64,000 bases of DNA from positions 62,001 through 126,000 of the forward strand of contig WBMZ01003306.1 of NCBI GenBank assembly GCA_013400975.1, written 5' to 3'. Positions within the stretch are counted from its first letter, which is position 1. Every line of letters begins with the position of its first letter. Source of the stretch: Atrichornis clamosus. Taxonomy: Eukaryota; Chordata; Aves; Passeriformes; Menuridae. The notes beneath the pieces were generated by a model. It searched no databases, had not been told where the DNA came from, and saw nothing but the letters and a program-made list of their open reading frames with translations. Positions 12,818 through 24,600 of this stretch are shown here, one piece after another. A program made the translations under genes and the position numbers.

Positions 12818-13357
12818 CAACATTTTGCGTAATTTCCAGTTGACAACACCAGAAACTTATCATTCTTATTGAACTGTTCCTTCATTTTGGCTCCCCTTCA
12901 TTGCCCCAAATTTTTTTTTAAGTGGTTTATTTTTATAATTTATGTTGACTGCATTTGCTTTGACCTTTTGACCTCAACTGTATTTTTTCCAGTAACGCAT
13001 CACTTAAAAGTACTCATTTTTATCCAGTAATCCCTGACAAAGGAAATTACTTGAGAATAACTCTCCTCCTGTCCTTCTTTAGTTTGCTACACACCTTGTC
13101 ATTCAGAATTTCTCTTTTCAGCATATCCCTCACAGATCTCCACTGGGAAATGATTGTTTTGGCTTTCTGAGATGGAAGTCAAAACCAGGTTGTGTAGTTT
13201 TATTATTAGCCATTCTCTGGGAACGTACCACTTCACAGAAGCTGGTCATTGGCTATATATTTTCCAATTTTAGTTATTTCCGTCCTGTGGCATGAGTGCT
13301 CTTCCAATCCTGAGTCTTACCTGAAATAAGCTACCCAAACTTGCAACGCTCCATGGT

Positions 13358-13399
13358 GGGTTGTTCTTAATGTTAGGGTTGGTTTGTTGTGGGTGGGGG
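13358..13399 (+). other. RBMS3: G/T-rich stretch with four G-runs (possible G-quadruplex)
   Basis: G-runs occur at 13358-13360, 13376-13378, 13391-13393 and 13395-13399 on the sense strand. Two of the loops are long (15 and 12 nt), so any RNA quadruplex would be weak. The intervening UGUU-rich sequence could also bind CELF-type proteins, which is inference only. Confidence 0.25.
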
Positions 13400-15164
13400 T
13401 TTTGAGGTGGTATGGTACTGCTTACAGGTAATTCTGGGAGATTACTGTGCTTTAAACTTGATCTTCAAAGATAAATGATTCTTGTAATTTTCTTTGACTT
13501 TTGTGCTATTTTATTTTAGATGGCTGTGTAGCACTTGCCAAGCAAAAGTTGTTTTGATGACATGAATTCAGTGAATTTCAGTAATGGCTTCACCAAAGAA
13601 GTGTCAATGCCAGAGACATACAAGCTGCATGTGCAGCTCACATGCTATTTTCTTGGTAGCAAAGCTGGCTTAAGAGCCATACTACATCCCTCTTACTCAG
13701 GCCACTGAGTTTCAGGCCACCCAGCCACTTACTTTCATTATTGCTCCACAGTTCACAGTTGCTCCCTTCTCCCATTCTGGTTCGAATCATTGCATCAGTC
13801 TGTGGTTTGATGCGTTTGCACCAAAACCATTCATTTTTATTTTCTTTTACCCCGTATCATTCTCCTTAGATAGTTTGCAGTGTAAGCCCAAAGGCGTTTT
13901 CCCTGGCACAGTGAAGGAACTGCTCGGGTGCAAGAGTGGGAGCAATGAGCAACAGCAAGCTGTGGCAGCTCCAGTGTATTTTAACTCATGGGGATTCACA
14001 ACAGAAAATGTTGTTGTAGAGGTGTGTTTGCATGTGGGTGTGCTGGTTTTGGTACTAAAGATGTTTTGCTGAACTTGCTTTTCAACAAAAAATAGACTTC
14101 GATAAATGTATGGAATTGATAAAACACACAGTTATACAATTAATTCTCAACACTTTCTTCATGAACAAAATCACAGGGCATCTGGAGAACTGGGGCCTTG
14201 TAGCTTTCTCCTTGTTATCCTTGGTCATGTTCAGGCTGAGGTGCTAAATGCCCATCTCTGTGATAGCAAGTGAGGTGCTCTCTGATGGGTGTAGCACATT
14301 TTTTGTGTACTTGTGTGTTGTGATGCCCAGACTGATGCAAAGGGAAACAAAAATATGCAATTCTTGGGGCGGAGTCTGAGTTATGATAGCATGTGGGCCA
14401 TTCACACATAGCACAGGAGGGAGTTATGGCTCAGAGATGCCACCACAAATATGCAAACACTCTGTAATGTGTTCAGTCGTTGTTAGTAAAATTCTTATAT
14501 CCTTGAAATCTGTTACATGTCAATCATAAGGCAGAACAACAAAGAAAGATTTGATGAGGCATGTGGAGTTCTGGTAGGAACAGACCCCAGGATGCCCAAG
14601 CTGAGAACGATCCTGGAGGGGCAGAGACTTCTTAAGCCAGCTTTGCCGTGAAAGCTTTCAATTAGAATAGCTTTCAAAAACTCTGAATAGATCTGCAGTT
14701 CTTACTGAAATCAGAATAAATCATTCTCAGATCTCTGAAAATGTTATACCTTTAAAAGTTCATGCAGATACTTTTGAAAATAAACTTTGAACATTTTATG
14801 TCTCCTGCACTGTCGGTTGGATGACATGTTCATGATTATATTGATGGATGAAAGCAAACAGTACAAATGAAAAAATAGGACAACATGGAATATTGAAGAG
14901 TGCTTTATGAGATAAAATGTTGTGGATCATAGAAGTGGTGCAATCACTCAGACTTCTGACTTTGGTGGAAAACATTATCAAATGGAATTTGAAAGTTTTT
15001 TCCTTTGTCAATAACTTTATGAAGCATAGATTAATTTTGTCTTGAGTTACACAACTTAAGTCTTTTGTCAAAATTAGCACCTTAGTTGTAATAGAGAGAT
15101 TATTTTCAAGTAAATCTGTAAGTTTTAAACTTTTCTGTGCTAATTAAAAGTATTTGATATGCAG

Positions 15165-15215
15165 GTCCAGAGTACTTCATGGATGCCTCATCCGCCATAT
15201 GTTATGCAACCAACA
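15165..15215 (+). CDS. RBMS3: RBMS3 internal exon (VQSTSWMPHPPYVMQPT)
   Basis: This 51-nt exon encodes exactly 17 codons, VQSTSWMPHPPYVMQPT, with acceptor GATATGCAG and donor ACA|GTAAGT. The peptide matches RBMS3 as remembered; RBMS1 has a different sequence here (PSWMQPQPYILQHP-like). It is proline-rich with aromatic residues and lies in the C-terminal tail outside the RRMs. Both ends are in phase 0, so skipping it would remove 17 residues without a frameshift, making it a natural candidate for a cassette exon. If the donor failed, the frame would close after nine intronic codons. Confidence 0.97.
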
Positions 15216-18200
15216 GTAAGTGGATACTTGGTTATATCCAGCTAAAAGTGCTTACATTGTAGCCTTGCTCTGCTTGTCCAGCCACATTAAAGTCCTCGGT
15301 CATGTAAGAGCAGCCAGCTGCTCCCTGTGACAGGAGCCCTGTGCTGTAAAGATTCTGTTTTTTTAAGGAACAGCATTTGAATTAGTGGAAAGGAGAGAGT
15401 GGGTGATATGTTATCTAATTGCATTGATTGTAAGAGAGTAACAGGTTCTGAAGTGTTGCTTCTGAAGCTCTGCTTCAAGGAATGCAAGATAACTGCATTC
15501 CTGCATACTTTGAATTGCTAGGATCAACACATTACCATTCCCTTATATGCTTATCCATCAAAAATGTCCTGTGTAGTTTTGTATAAAGGATCCTCAGTGC
15601 CTCAGTAATGCATTTCCACATAGTGAAAAAAGGGTGAAGCGCAACTGTCTTAGACAGTCTCTACCAAATCTGAATCTGCTTTATGATTTGACCAGTCAAC
15701 TCCTTTTTTTTTCCCCTGAGTAAATTGTCTTCTTTATCAATTTACAACTACTTCATAAAGCTGCATTATGTTTCTAACCAACATTCATTAGAAGTAGTGC
15801 AGCAGATTTTTTGTTTACCTCACACAAAGAGTTTTGATGCATTTTGCCTAAATACTAGTGATATACCAGAATAAAACACCATACTGAATTCCACTATATA
15901 CAGATCACTTTAGTTGAATTTCCTACCTTTGATGAGTTTCTCAGGTATGGATTCACTTAACAGTCTCATTAATCAAAATATAAATGTATACTCCACATAA
16001 GCATCAATGCATTGATTTATATGAGGAGAGTAAAATTTAAATGAAGGTCTATGGCTTAGGATTGTTTGTTATTCACATTTTTGTTCAAATATTTTGTCTT
16101 CACAATAGAGTAACTTCTGGTGAGAGCTAGCTGTATAACAGTGTAGATATACTTACACTACATATCCATTTAGTAGCACAGGATTCTCCTTCCAATTTGA
16201 AGCCCCCTTCCACACCCCTCAACATTTTGGAGGCAAGTTCTTCAGTTTTCTCTCACCAGGCAATGATCATAGTGTGGAACTATCTCCTGGGTGCCCGATG
16301 CCTACTGCTGCACCTCTCTGCAGACCCTGGGGGAACTTTCCATCTCAGTGGAGTAAAGCTGCTGCTGTATTCCTTGTAGGGAGATGAAATGTATTGAACA
16401 AATTCACAGTTAAAATCAGCCCTGTATTCTAATATTTGGATTTAAAGCAGACCACTAAGAAATCTTAGAAATGTGTATATGATGAGTTATCAGACTTGTG
16501 GAAGTCAGAGGATCTCCAATCCTTGCAGAAAGACTCCCTTTCTAAAAGGAAAACCTAAGCACTTTACCAATCCCAGATTTTGTGTATATGTGTGTTTAAG
16601 TTTTCTTCGACAATGTTCAGCAAAGCATTTTTCTGCAGTACTAGAAGAGGTATTTTGGTGTGGTAACTGGATGTATTTACCCCTGGATAAGGACATAAAC
16701 TGTCTTTTATAGCGAGTGGCATCTCCAATACGCCAAATTACATTTGTGCTCATTGTCAGCCAGAGAGTTGTGTCAAAAAAAGGATATGGAAAAGCAGAGG
16801 GACAGTGGATAAGTGGTGTAACATTTCTGTTCCAGTGTCATTGCCATTGTGGGCTACTTCCACATGTTTTCTGTAGCAACTCTAGTCTCTTCACCAAAAG
16901 ATTTTTCCCGTGTTTCCAAAGATTATGTTCTTAAGTGAGAGGACATGAGGCGTTTAGTACCGAAGAAGTGTAAAAGCAAAAAGGCGGAACTACCATTCCC
17001 CAGGTTTCACTCAGAGATGAATTCTTTATTAGAAATGTCTGAAAACTTGTCAGAGTATTACCACACAGAGGATTCAGGAGGCTTCAGATTTAATGGTCTG
17101 TTTTGAAAGAAAATAAAGAATCTCTGTCGATTTTGAGTTTCTGTTGTTTCATGCCTAACTATAGCCTCTATTCTAGGCACCACCATAGCTTAAAAAAAAA
17201 TGAAGAAAAGATTACAATAAAGTTGGCAGAATTTAAGACATGAGTTTTGGTAACCCTGTGATCTGATGAAACTGGGAACTTTCTAATTTGGTTAGCTTTT
17301 TGTTTCTTCTTGTAACTTAGTTTTCCATGTTATTATCTAAATTGCCACCACTTTACTTCATAATATTTTATTAGATGATTGATTGTGGCATGTGATGTCC
17401 CCCTGGAAACCACTACAGATAAATATTGCATTCCCCTTGCCCCAGGAAGGAGAACATTTTTTTAAGCCTCTGTTATTCTTTGTGAGTGGAGATGAACTCA
17501 TACAGAAAGCACAGTTTGAATTGCTCAGACACTGGTGGTTAATTCCTTGTTTTGATTATAAGTATCCACTAAATCATGTTACTGGATGATTAGCTTTTCA
17601 TTTCCAACAGAAAGTCCTACTTGATATTAATGTATAATTTAACATCACGTAGTGTCCCTCATGACAGAAAAACAGGCAGAACCATGCTGTAGAAGAGACA
17701 AAGGAGGTTTTTCATTCAGCGTGCTGTGCACAGACAGGGCAGTGTTCTCCCAGACTGGCAAGCTTGCGGACAGGAGGGAAGAGCTGTGCTGCATGGCACC
17801 ACCATCCTGTGTCTGCCTGTCCCTCCTCTGCCTGCACATCTCGTCTCCCTTCCCACCTGCCTCCCCATGCAGCAAATACGAGGCTCTTTCATCGGTGATA
17901 TCCCCTGCGCTAGGTTGGTCTGCCAGACATTTTTCTCCTTTATTTCTCTTTGTATATCAATTCCAGCCACAGTTTCCTGATGTGTGTATGTGTGCATTCT
18001 GAATCCATTTACTTGGTGGATTAAAAAACCCACTAGAGTAAAAGATTGTATCTCCAATTCCTTCTGTAGCTTTATAACTACAACCAGATAAGCCTCTGAT
18101 TCTAAGACACAAAAATGACATATATATTAACTGGAAAATATTTGTGCATATTTCTTTCCATTCCCCGTCCTTGTTTGCCTTCTTACTTTTGTCATACCCT

Positions 18201-21200
18201 TAAAAATAGAAAACAACCAAAATGGCATTTTCTGAGAAAATAACAGTCAGAAAAATTTTGTACTAATAGGAGAAAGTCAGATGGACAGTCAAGGACTCTT
18301 CAGGTATAGAATTGATATTGTAGGTTGATTCTAATGAGCAACTGTAGATACAATTTTTAAAGAGGTTTTACTTTTGGTTATCAGTGACTTTTGCTTACTG
18401 TAGGAGCCATGGAAAATTAATATCAAATATGTTGAGGTAGCATTACTATTTCTGAATAAATAGTATTAAAAATAAACTTATGCTGGCATAGTAGGGTCAC
18501 ACACGAAAACTTCTCACATCTTTATGCTTGCACAACTTTCAGAGTTTTGGAACACAGGATTCCTGAATCATGTGGGCATGATGAAAAGTTTACTTGGAGG
18601 TTTGTGTGTGACTCAGACACTTTTGAAAAATGCACCCTTTGTAAATTGAGCCTTCACCACTTTTTCCCATATTGACTGCACTGTGTCCCAGTAAGAATAC
18701 CTAAAATTGGCAGTTTCATTGCTTTGCCATGTGCTCTGGTTTCTTTCCATAGCTGTAATGGAAGACAAGATCCAAAAGAGTTATAGCAGTGTGAGTTTGG
18801 ATTAAAATTGGCAAAACATTTAATGCACTGATGGCAGTCTAGGCTCAGTTGAGTTAACTATATCTTTCCAGGTACGGTGCTCACTCTTCCGTGTTTGAAA
18901 CAAGTCTTGTATTTCATTGTTGCCTCAGGATAAGAATGGATGGATAGCGATGACAGAATCAAAACATAAATGGGATGAGTTATTCTGGGGATTTATAACA
19001 TTTGCCCTATTATTGTGTTTTTCTTGTAGTCCCTCAAGGCTGTCTGACAGTTCAGGGGATACTTTGAAAAACATATTTACAGTCAATTCACATATATACA
19101 ATCTCACTTTTACTAACAAAGGCTTCTTTTAAAAAACATCGTTATTCAAATCTTTATGACAGAAAATGCATGTACTCTTCCGCTTTAAAGGCAATTTTTT
19201 TTAGTGAACGAACAGAAATGTGCTACCCTAATACTCAGTGTACACACTGGTTTTACAGTTACCCTCTTTTATTTGCAAGTAAAACTGCATGACCATAAGT
19301 AATCACTGGATATGCACAGATAGATGTTCTTGTCAGACTGGAATAGTATCTACATAATAGCTGGAGAAGGAGCATGCCAGTGGCAGCATGAAGGGTACAA
19401 GCAGAGCAGCATATGGAAAAATCTACCACTGATAATGATAAAGTGTGTTGGGGAGAACTTCTCTTCTGGACGTTTCTCAAGCCCTTTTAGAAAGGTCAAT
19501 GTCTTAACAAATGTCCTTATTAATTTTTTCTCTCTTCCTTCCTGTGGCCCATGACTGAATGTAATCTGTCAGTCTTTAAAAGCATCAACAAAAACGTTTC
19601 TTATTTCATAAGCAGTGTAAAACCCCTTCTTTGCTGAGAAGCGAGGCTGAGTAAGGACTCCAGATTCTTGCCTTTTGATTGTAGTGTATGAATGTAGCAT
19701 AAAAGGTACAAATTGTTCAACTGAAATATATCAGATTTCATTTTCTCACCAGTGACTCTGCTGTTTTGGATAATACCCAAAATACCACAGCAGTTTCAGT
19801 GTTTTGATTCCTACGCTCTGGAACAAAGAAGTTCCTTGTGCTCCAGTCCGTGTCCCTCTCCCAAGATGGCTTTCTCTCCCTCACATTTATTGCTCTACCT
19901 TTTTAGTAAACAGAGCCAGGACTCTATCTTGAGTTTGCCTGTTTAAGTGTAAGAAAACAAAGTATGTCCTCTGCAGACAGTCGAGTCCTGCCTCCAAGAT
20001 GAAATGTGAGAATTCAGCTAGCTGGTATGAAAAGTAAACAGGAAATAATCCTTAGAAATTGGAATCTCCAGCTAGTCTTTTAACTCTTGGCTGTGTATTT
20101 TTAAGAGATCCTTTGAACATGAACTTACTTGAACTTTTAAGGCTAAAGTGTTTAGAGGTTGAAATAACTAACCAAATATCAATGACAAAGTTCTGCTGAG
20201 CAATTTTAATTCCAGTGTTTCCCGAGGCAGAAAATTGAGGACTGCCAATTCTGTAACTCTGATAATCAAGACAGTAACTGGCAATGTTCCTTTGGGGCAG
20301 GCAGGCTTGCAGGAGGTAATTTCTGCCTCTCTCTCACCCAGCACCCACCATATACAGATGTTGTTTCAGTGCTACTAAATGGGTAATTTCAGATGCAACT
20401 GAGCATGTGCTTGCTGACCTTCTTTAGTGCCAGGTGGTGTTGTGTGGGGAAGAGTAACCAGGACAGAAATGCAGTGCCCAAGCTCAACCAACTTAGACCT
20501 CTAAAAGAAAACAGGTGTAAACAATTCAGCCAAGTTATATCTCCTACTCAAGTGTAGCGGAATTTTATATCTGATTGTACAATGCTTCTGGAGTAATATC
20601 AAAGTACTGCTCCAGTCCTTTGTTCTGCTGCTGTAAAAATTAATATGAATGCCAAAAAAATATATATTTAAGTTAGATTTCCAACCTTTTTTGATATTCT
20701 CTTAGAGCCCCCTAGTGAAACTGAGCATTTTCTGGGATGGCAGCAAGACACACCACATAAGGATTCACTTAGACAACATGGGCAGGAGAACCACAAATGT
20801 TTCCAGTAGACAAGCCCTTGCATTTGAGGAATTTGTGCTGTGATGTTTTATCCTAAAAAGACTTCAGAGCTCCAGTAAAATTGTCTCTTCTTTCAAATAT
20901 TCTACAGATAACATGAACACTAAATGGATAAACAATCAGTTTGTTTAAAGACATTTACATTAGTGGAAAAAAACATGCATCTATGTTTCACATAAATCTC
21001 TAAACATAAATGGAAAAGATATTTGGAAAAGAATTCATCTGACACTAAATTTAAAAGGTTTCCCAGAGTTTTTGAAGCCAGGAAATTCTGGTTGAGGTTA
21101 TGGAATATTGATTTCTTTTTAACAGAAAAGACGCAACCTTACCTGTCAACTTTCATAGTCAAGAAAAATCCTAACAGCTGTTTAAAAGCAGTTTTATGAA

Positions 21201-23454
21201 AGGGGACTAGCTTTTTAAAAGATAATTAATTAATCAATAGACATTAGAGTACCTTCTGTGGAAGAATGTAGTGCATTTTTTGAAAAATCAATCTCTAATT
21301 TTGTACAAAGCCTGCATTCTGCTTTAACTTTTCCAACTCCATGTACATTACCTAAGAATATCAGCAATATTTATTTCATATAATATATGTAACATCTCTG
21401 GTTTCATGTAGATTTGCATTTACGTTGAGTTTAAATTTACACAAAGTCAAAAACCTGAACTTAAAAGTGTAAGATTCATATATTATGTTTGCCATTTTGA
21501 GCAACAATTGCTCATTTGTTGAGCACTGGTCAAGTTAGTTATTGTCCAGGTGGTAGTTTAATAAGTAGACTGAATGTGATAGGATCAGGAGAGAGTGATG
21601 GACTGTGTAAACACATGCTATTAATTATAGACCAAGAGTTAGATTAATCAGTGTGCAGAAAGTAATGAGCTCAGCAGAGTGCTGAATTTAGCTCACCATC
21701 AGATATTTTGCCTGTGTTTTGCATTCTGGTTGTGCAAGCATATGTGTGCAGTGAACATGCTGAGGCATACGACATGTACACTACAGCCCTCTCAAATTTA
21801 CCCTCCATCATGGACCATTCTCTTATTCTGTGCCCAGTGTTGTCGCGTGTGTTGCAGGTGATGCTGATGTTATCCCTTTTCCGCAGAGAGAGAGCTCTGC
21901 TCTGTTCTGCTGGCTTAAAGCAAATCCGAGGATGTGTGTGTCGTAAGCAGGACACCAGCCTGCTGGTGACAAAGGTGGTCGTGTAGTGCAACTGTCAAAC
22001 ATGCAAGTTCTGTGATGGTGGAAAGGAAAGGCAACAATTCTCATCTGCCACAGCAGCAAAAAGCTTTGAATGCTCTCTGTGGTCTGAGAGCACAGAGGTT
22101 TCACGCTAGTTGGTGACAAGGCTGGGAATGATCTGTGGGTTCCTTTCCCGTGATGGAGATGTGGTTCTCATTTCCATAGTGCAGTTAAGAATACGAGATG
22201 TTACCAGAGGACAGTTCCCCAGCAGAAAGGGACCAGAATCTCCTTTCTGTCTCCCAAGCCCCATCCCTGCACTGCAGAAAATGAGTGTTTCCATTACAGA
22301 TGAAGCTCTGGGCAGCTTTGGAGAAGGAAACAATTTCTGATCCTCTGCAAACCCAGAAGAGCATTGTTGAAGAAAGCCTGTATTTTGCAACTAGAGTAAT
22401 GCCAGGGCAGCACCGTAACTGTGATAACTCCAAAGGAGGAGTTATAAAGACTGGCACAACCTGTCAAAGTTGTAAAGGTGAATTTGTGTTAGTGAAGGAT
22501 CAAGTCAAGTTTTAGGCTATTGACAATATGTCCTCTTATATACAATTGAGAAGGGAGTTATGTATGAATCAAGGTGTAACCTGCAAGGTTAATTAATTTA
22601 TTATTTTTTACAATATATATTATTTATTAGGGGGTTTGTCCCAGAAGCTTCAGCTGGTTTTGAAGAAAATTCCAACTGGGAATCATGTATACTTGTGCAG
22701 CTAAACATGTACTTTATAGCTATATTTATCCTTGCTGCAGCTTCTTTTTTGACCTGAGCCTCCCTTTCCTCACACTGGTTTAAAAGAATACATGTAGGCT
22801 TAGAGCACTTAGTGACAGATACTTTTTCATCTGCCATTTACCAGCTTTTTGACCTTGGAGAAAACATTTTTCTCTCAGGTTAAGTATCAGATTTGTCCTT
22901 TTTAAATCCCAATCTATTTAGATTATAAAACTGTCATACTGCTAAATAGTGTTTGATAGACATATGTGAAAAGTCTGGTGGAACAAGGGCCTATCTTAGG
23001 GACTGATGTCTCTAAACACATCCTCACAGGGGTACTACTAGGGTTTAGGGTTTTAATGTTAATTATTAAAACAAAGCTGTCTCAGCTACAAAAGGAAATA
23101 TTGGATCTGATTTTTTCAGTATAAATCAAGAGTTAACTTCTCTTAAGAAAATTGAATTGCATAGGTGTGAAACAGTGAGAATTAGAAGGGAATCATGCCT
23201 GCAGCAAAAAGCTGATGAAGGAGACTCTGGCACCTTAATCCTTAGAACAAAAGCACTTCCACAAATTACCATTATGTTATGCCAAGTGTATTCAAGGACC
23301 AATTTACATAAGTAGAGGAAACTAGCTATTCTATACATTACTTATGATTGCATCATGATTTATCTAGTGCAGGAGTTGTGTAAAAAGTTATAATAACACG
23401 CTCTAAGGACTTAGTGACCAGTTTATAAGATTCAAAACTCGTGTATTCAGGAAC

Positions 23455-23598
23455 CATACAGAATCCCAGAATATTCTGAGTTGGAAGGGACCCACAAGGA
23501 TCACGGAGCCAGCTCTTAAGTGACTGGTCCATACAGGGATCAAAACCACAACCTTGGCATTTTTAACACCGTGCTCTAACCAACTGAGCTAATCTCAG
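23455..23598 (-). mobile_element. tRNA-Ile/CR1 composite SINE (TguSINE1-like)
   Basis: Read on the minus strand, the element starts with a head matching tRNA-Ile. The pol III A box TAGCTCAGTTGG is intact (+ strand 23580-23591). A decayed anticodon arm follows (loop TTAAAAA where tRNA-Ile has CTAATAA). The B box is damaged, GTTTTGATCC where GGTTCGATCC is expected (23537-23546). A short linker leads to a CR1 3' tail ending GATTCTGTATGG. About 144 bp is right for this family. This head-plus-tail structure is that of TguSINE1, described from passerine birds and mobilised by CR1 machinery. Mostly C-to-T decay at CpGs suggests an old, inactive copy. It is not a functional tRNA gene. Confidence 0.9.
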
Positions 23599-23609
23599 TG
23601 GCATGCTAT

Positions 23610-24600
23610 ATAATCCTTCGCAAAACCTGATTAAATAGTTTGTTTTTATGCCTCTTGATAATCCTATCAGGAAGTTTGTTTCGAAACACCTTTGCTCTGA
23701 GGCTTAGCACTGCATTTTTAATTTCCAGCCTGAAGATGCTCCTATTCATTTTGCTTCCATCTGTTCTTGGTCAAACATTCTTCCCTACCTTCAGTAACTC
23801 TTGTCCCTTCTTGATGTTCACCACAATTTATAGACAAAAATTTTACCTGCATTTTCATGTTTAGGCTAACTATGTTAACTTCGCTGTATTTGCAGTAACT
23901 CAGGGATTTTGTACCTCTGGCTGCAACAGTGACCCTTCTTTGGATCTATTCCACCTTGAATTCATTTTTCTGGAACAGCCAATACTCACAGGATTCCAAA
24001 CTTTCATGCAAATAGCATTAATACTTCCTTCCCTTCTCTGAGATGACTTTGCTGCATTGCTGCATTTTTTCCCTTGTGCTCATGACTGGTAATGCAGTTA
24101 TCCTGTACTTCACTGATATATCTAGGTTTTCTCCTTCTTTGAGGTTTCCAGCAGATGCTCCTATGTGATAAAGAAAACCACATATTAGCCTAATTGTCTT
24201 CATGAATTCGTGCCTTGCTCTGTTTAATCCAGTCCTTCCTGTATGGTAGTCCAATCTGCCACTTTACTAAATGTACCTTACAACTTTGCAGTTTCCCCAA
24301 ATCTTATTATTCAAGGGCATCAGATGAGAACAATTCTCATGGAGATTTCTGTGACCCTCCCACTGAAGTAGTATAGCTTGTCTTTTAGCACAACCTGTTA
24401 TCATTTCCTCTTTAGTTAATCCTTTATCATCCCCAAAGTTTAGTAATTTCTGGTTGTAGCACTGCCTGAAATTCTTTATTGACCTTCAGAGAGTTTAGAT
24501 CTGCTGCATGTCCTTTTGTCTAGAAAATAGGTCATTTTATTTTAAAAAATGAGGTTAGCTAGTTCTGTCTTTGATTTATCTATGTTCTATCTTCATTAAT
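23610..24600 (-). mobile_element. Ancient, highly diverged CR1 fossil, minus orientation
   Basis: Blocks of similarity to old amniote (turtle/crocodilian-type) CR1 occur in the right order: TTTTTAATTTCCAGCCTGAA near 23715, GGATCTATTCCACCTTGAATTC near 23940, TAGCATTAATACTTCC near 24013, and ATGTCCTTTTGTCTAGAAAA near 24508. Read on the minus strand, about 24090-24190 gives YHIGAS, then KEGENLDISVKYRIT, echoing the YxxGxS...KExxLxxxVxxRMT region downstream of the reverse-transcriptase core. Many indels and stops make it dead. The boundary near 24600 is where I lose similarity. The exact subfamily needs a RepeatMasker-type comparison. Confidence 0.7.

Larger units (their letters stand above)
12618..15164 (+). 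other. RBMS3: RBMS3 intron (2.5 kb)
   Basis: The intron begins GTACGT and ends TTGATATGCAG. Apart from the candidate poly(A) signal at its 5' end, it contains a G/T-rich stretch with four G-runs at 13358-13399 and otherwise AT-rich sequence with no recognised element. Confidence 0.87.

Noticed and set aside
23537..23597. tRNA-Ile-like sequence
   Set aside because: Anticodon loop and B box are mutated and a CR1 tail is attached; it is a SINE head, not a tRNA gene.
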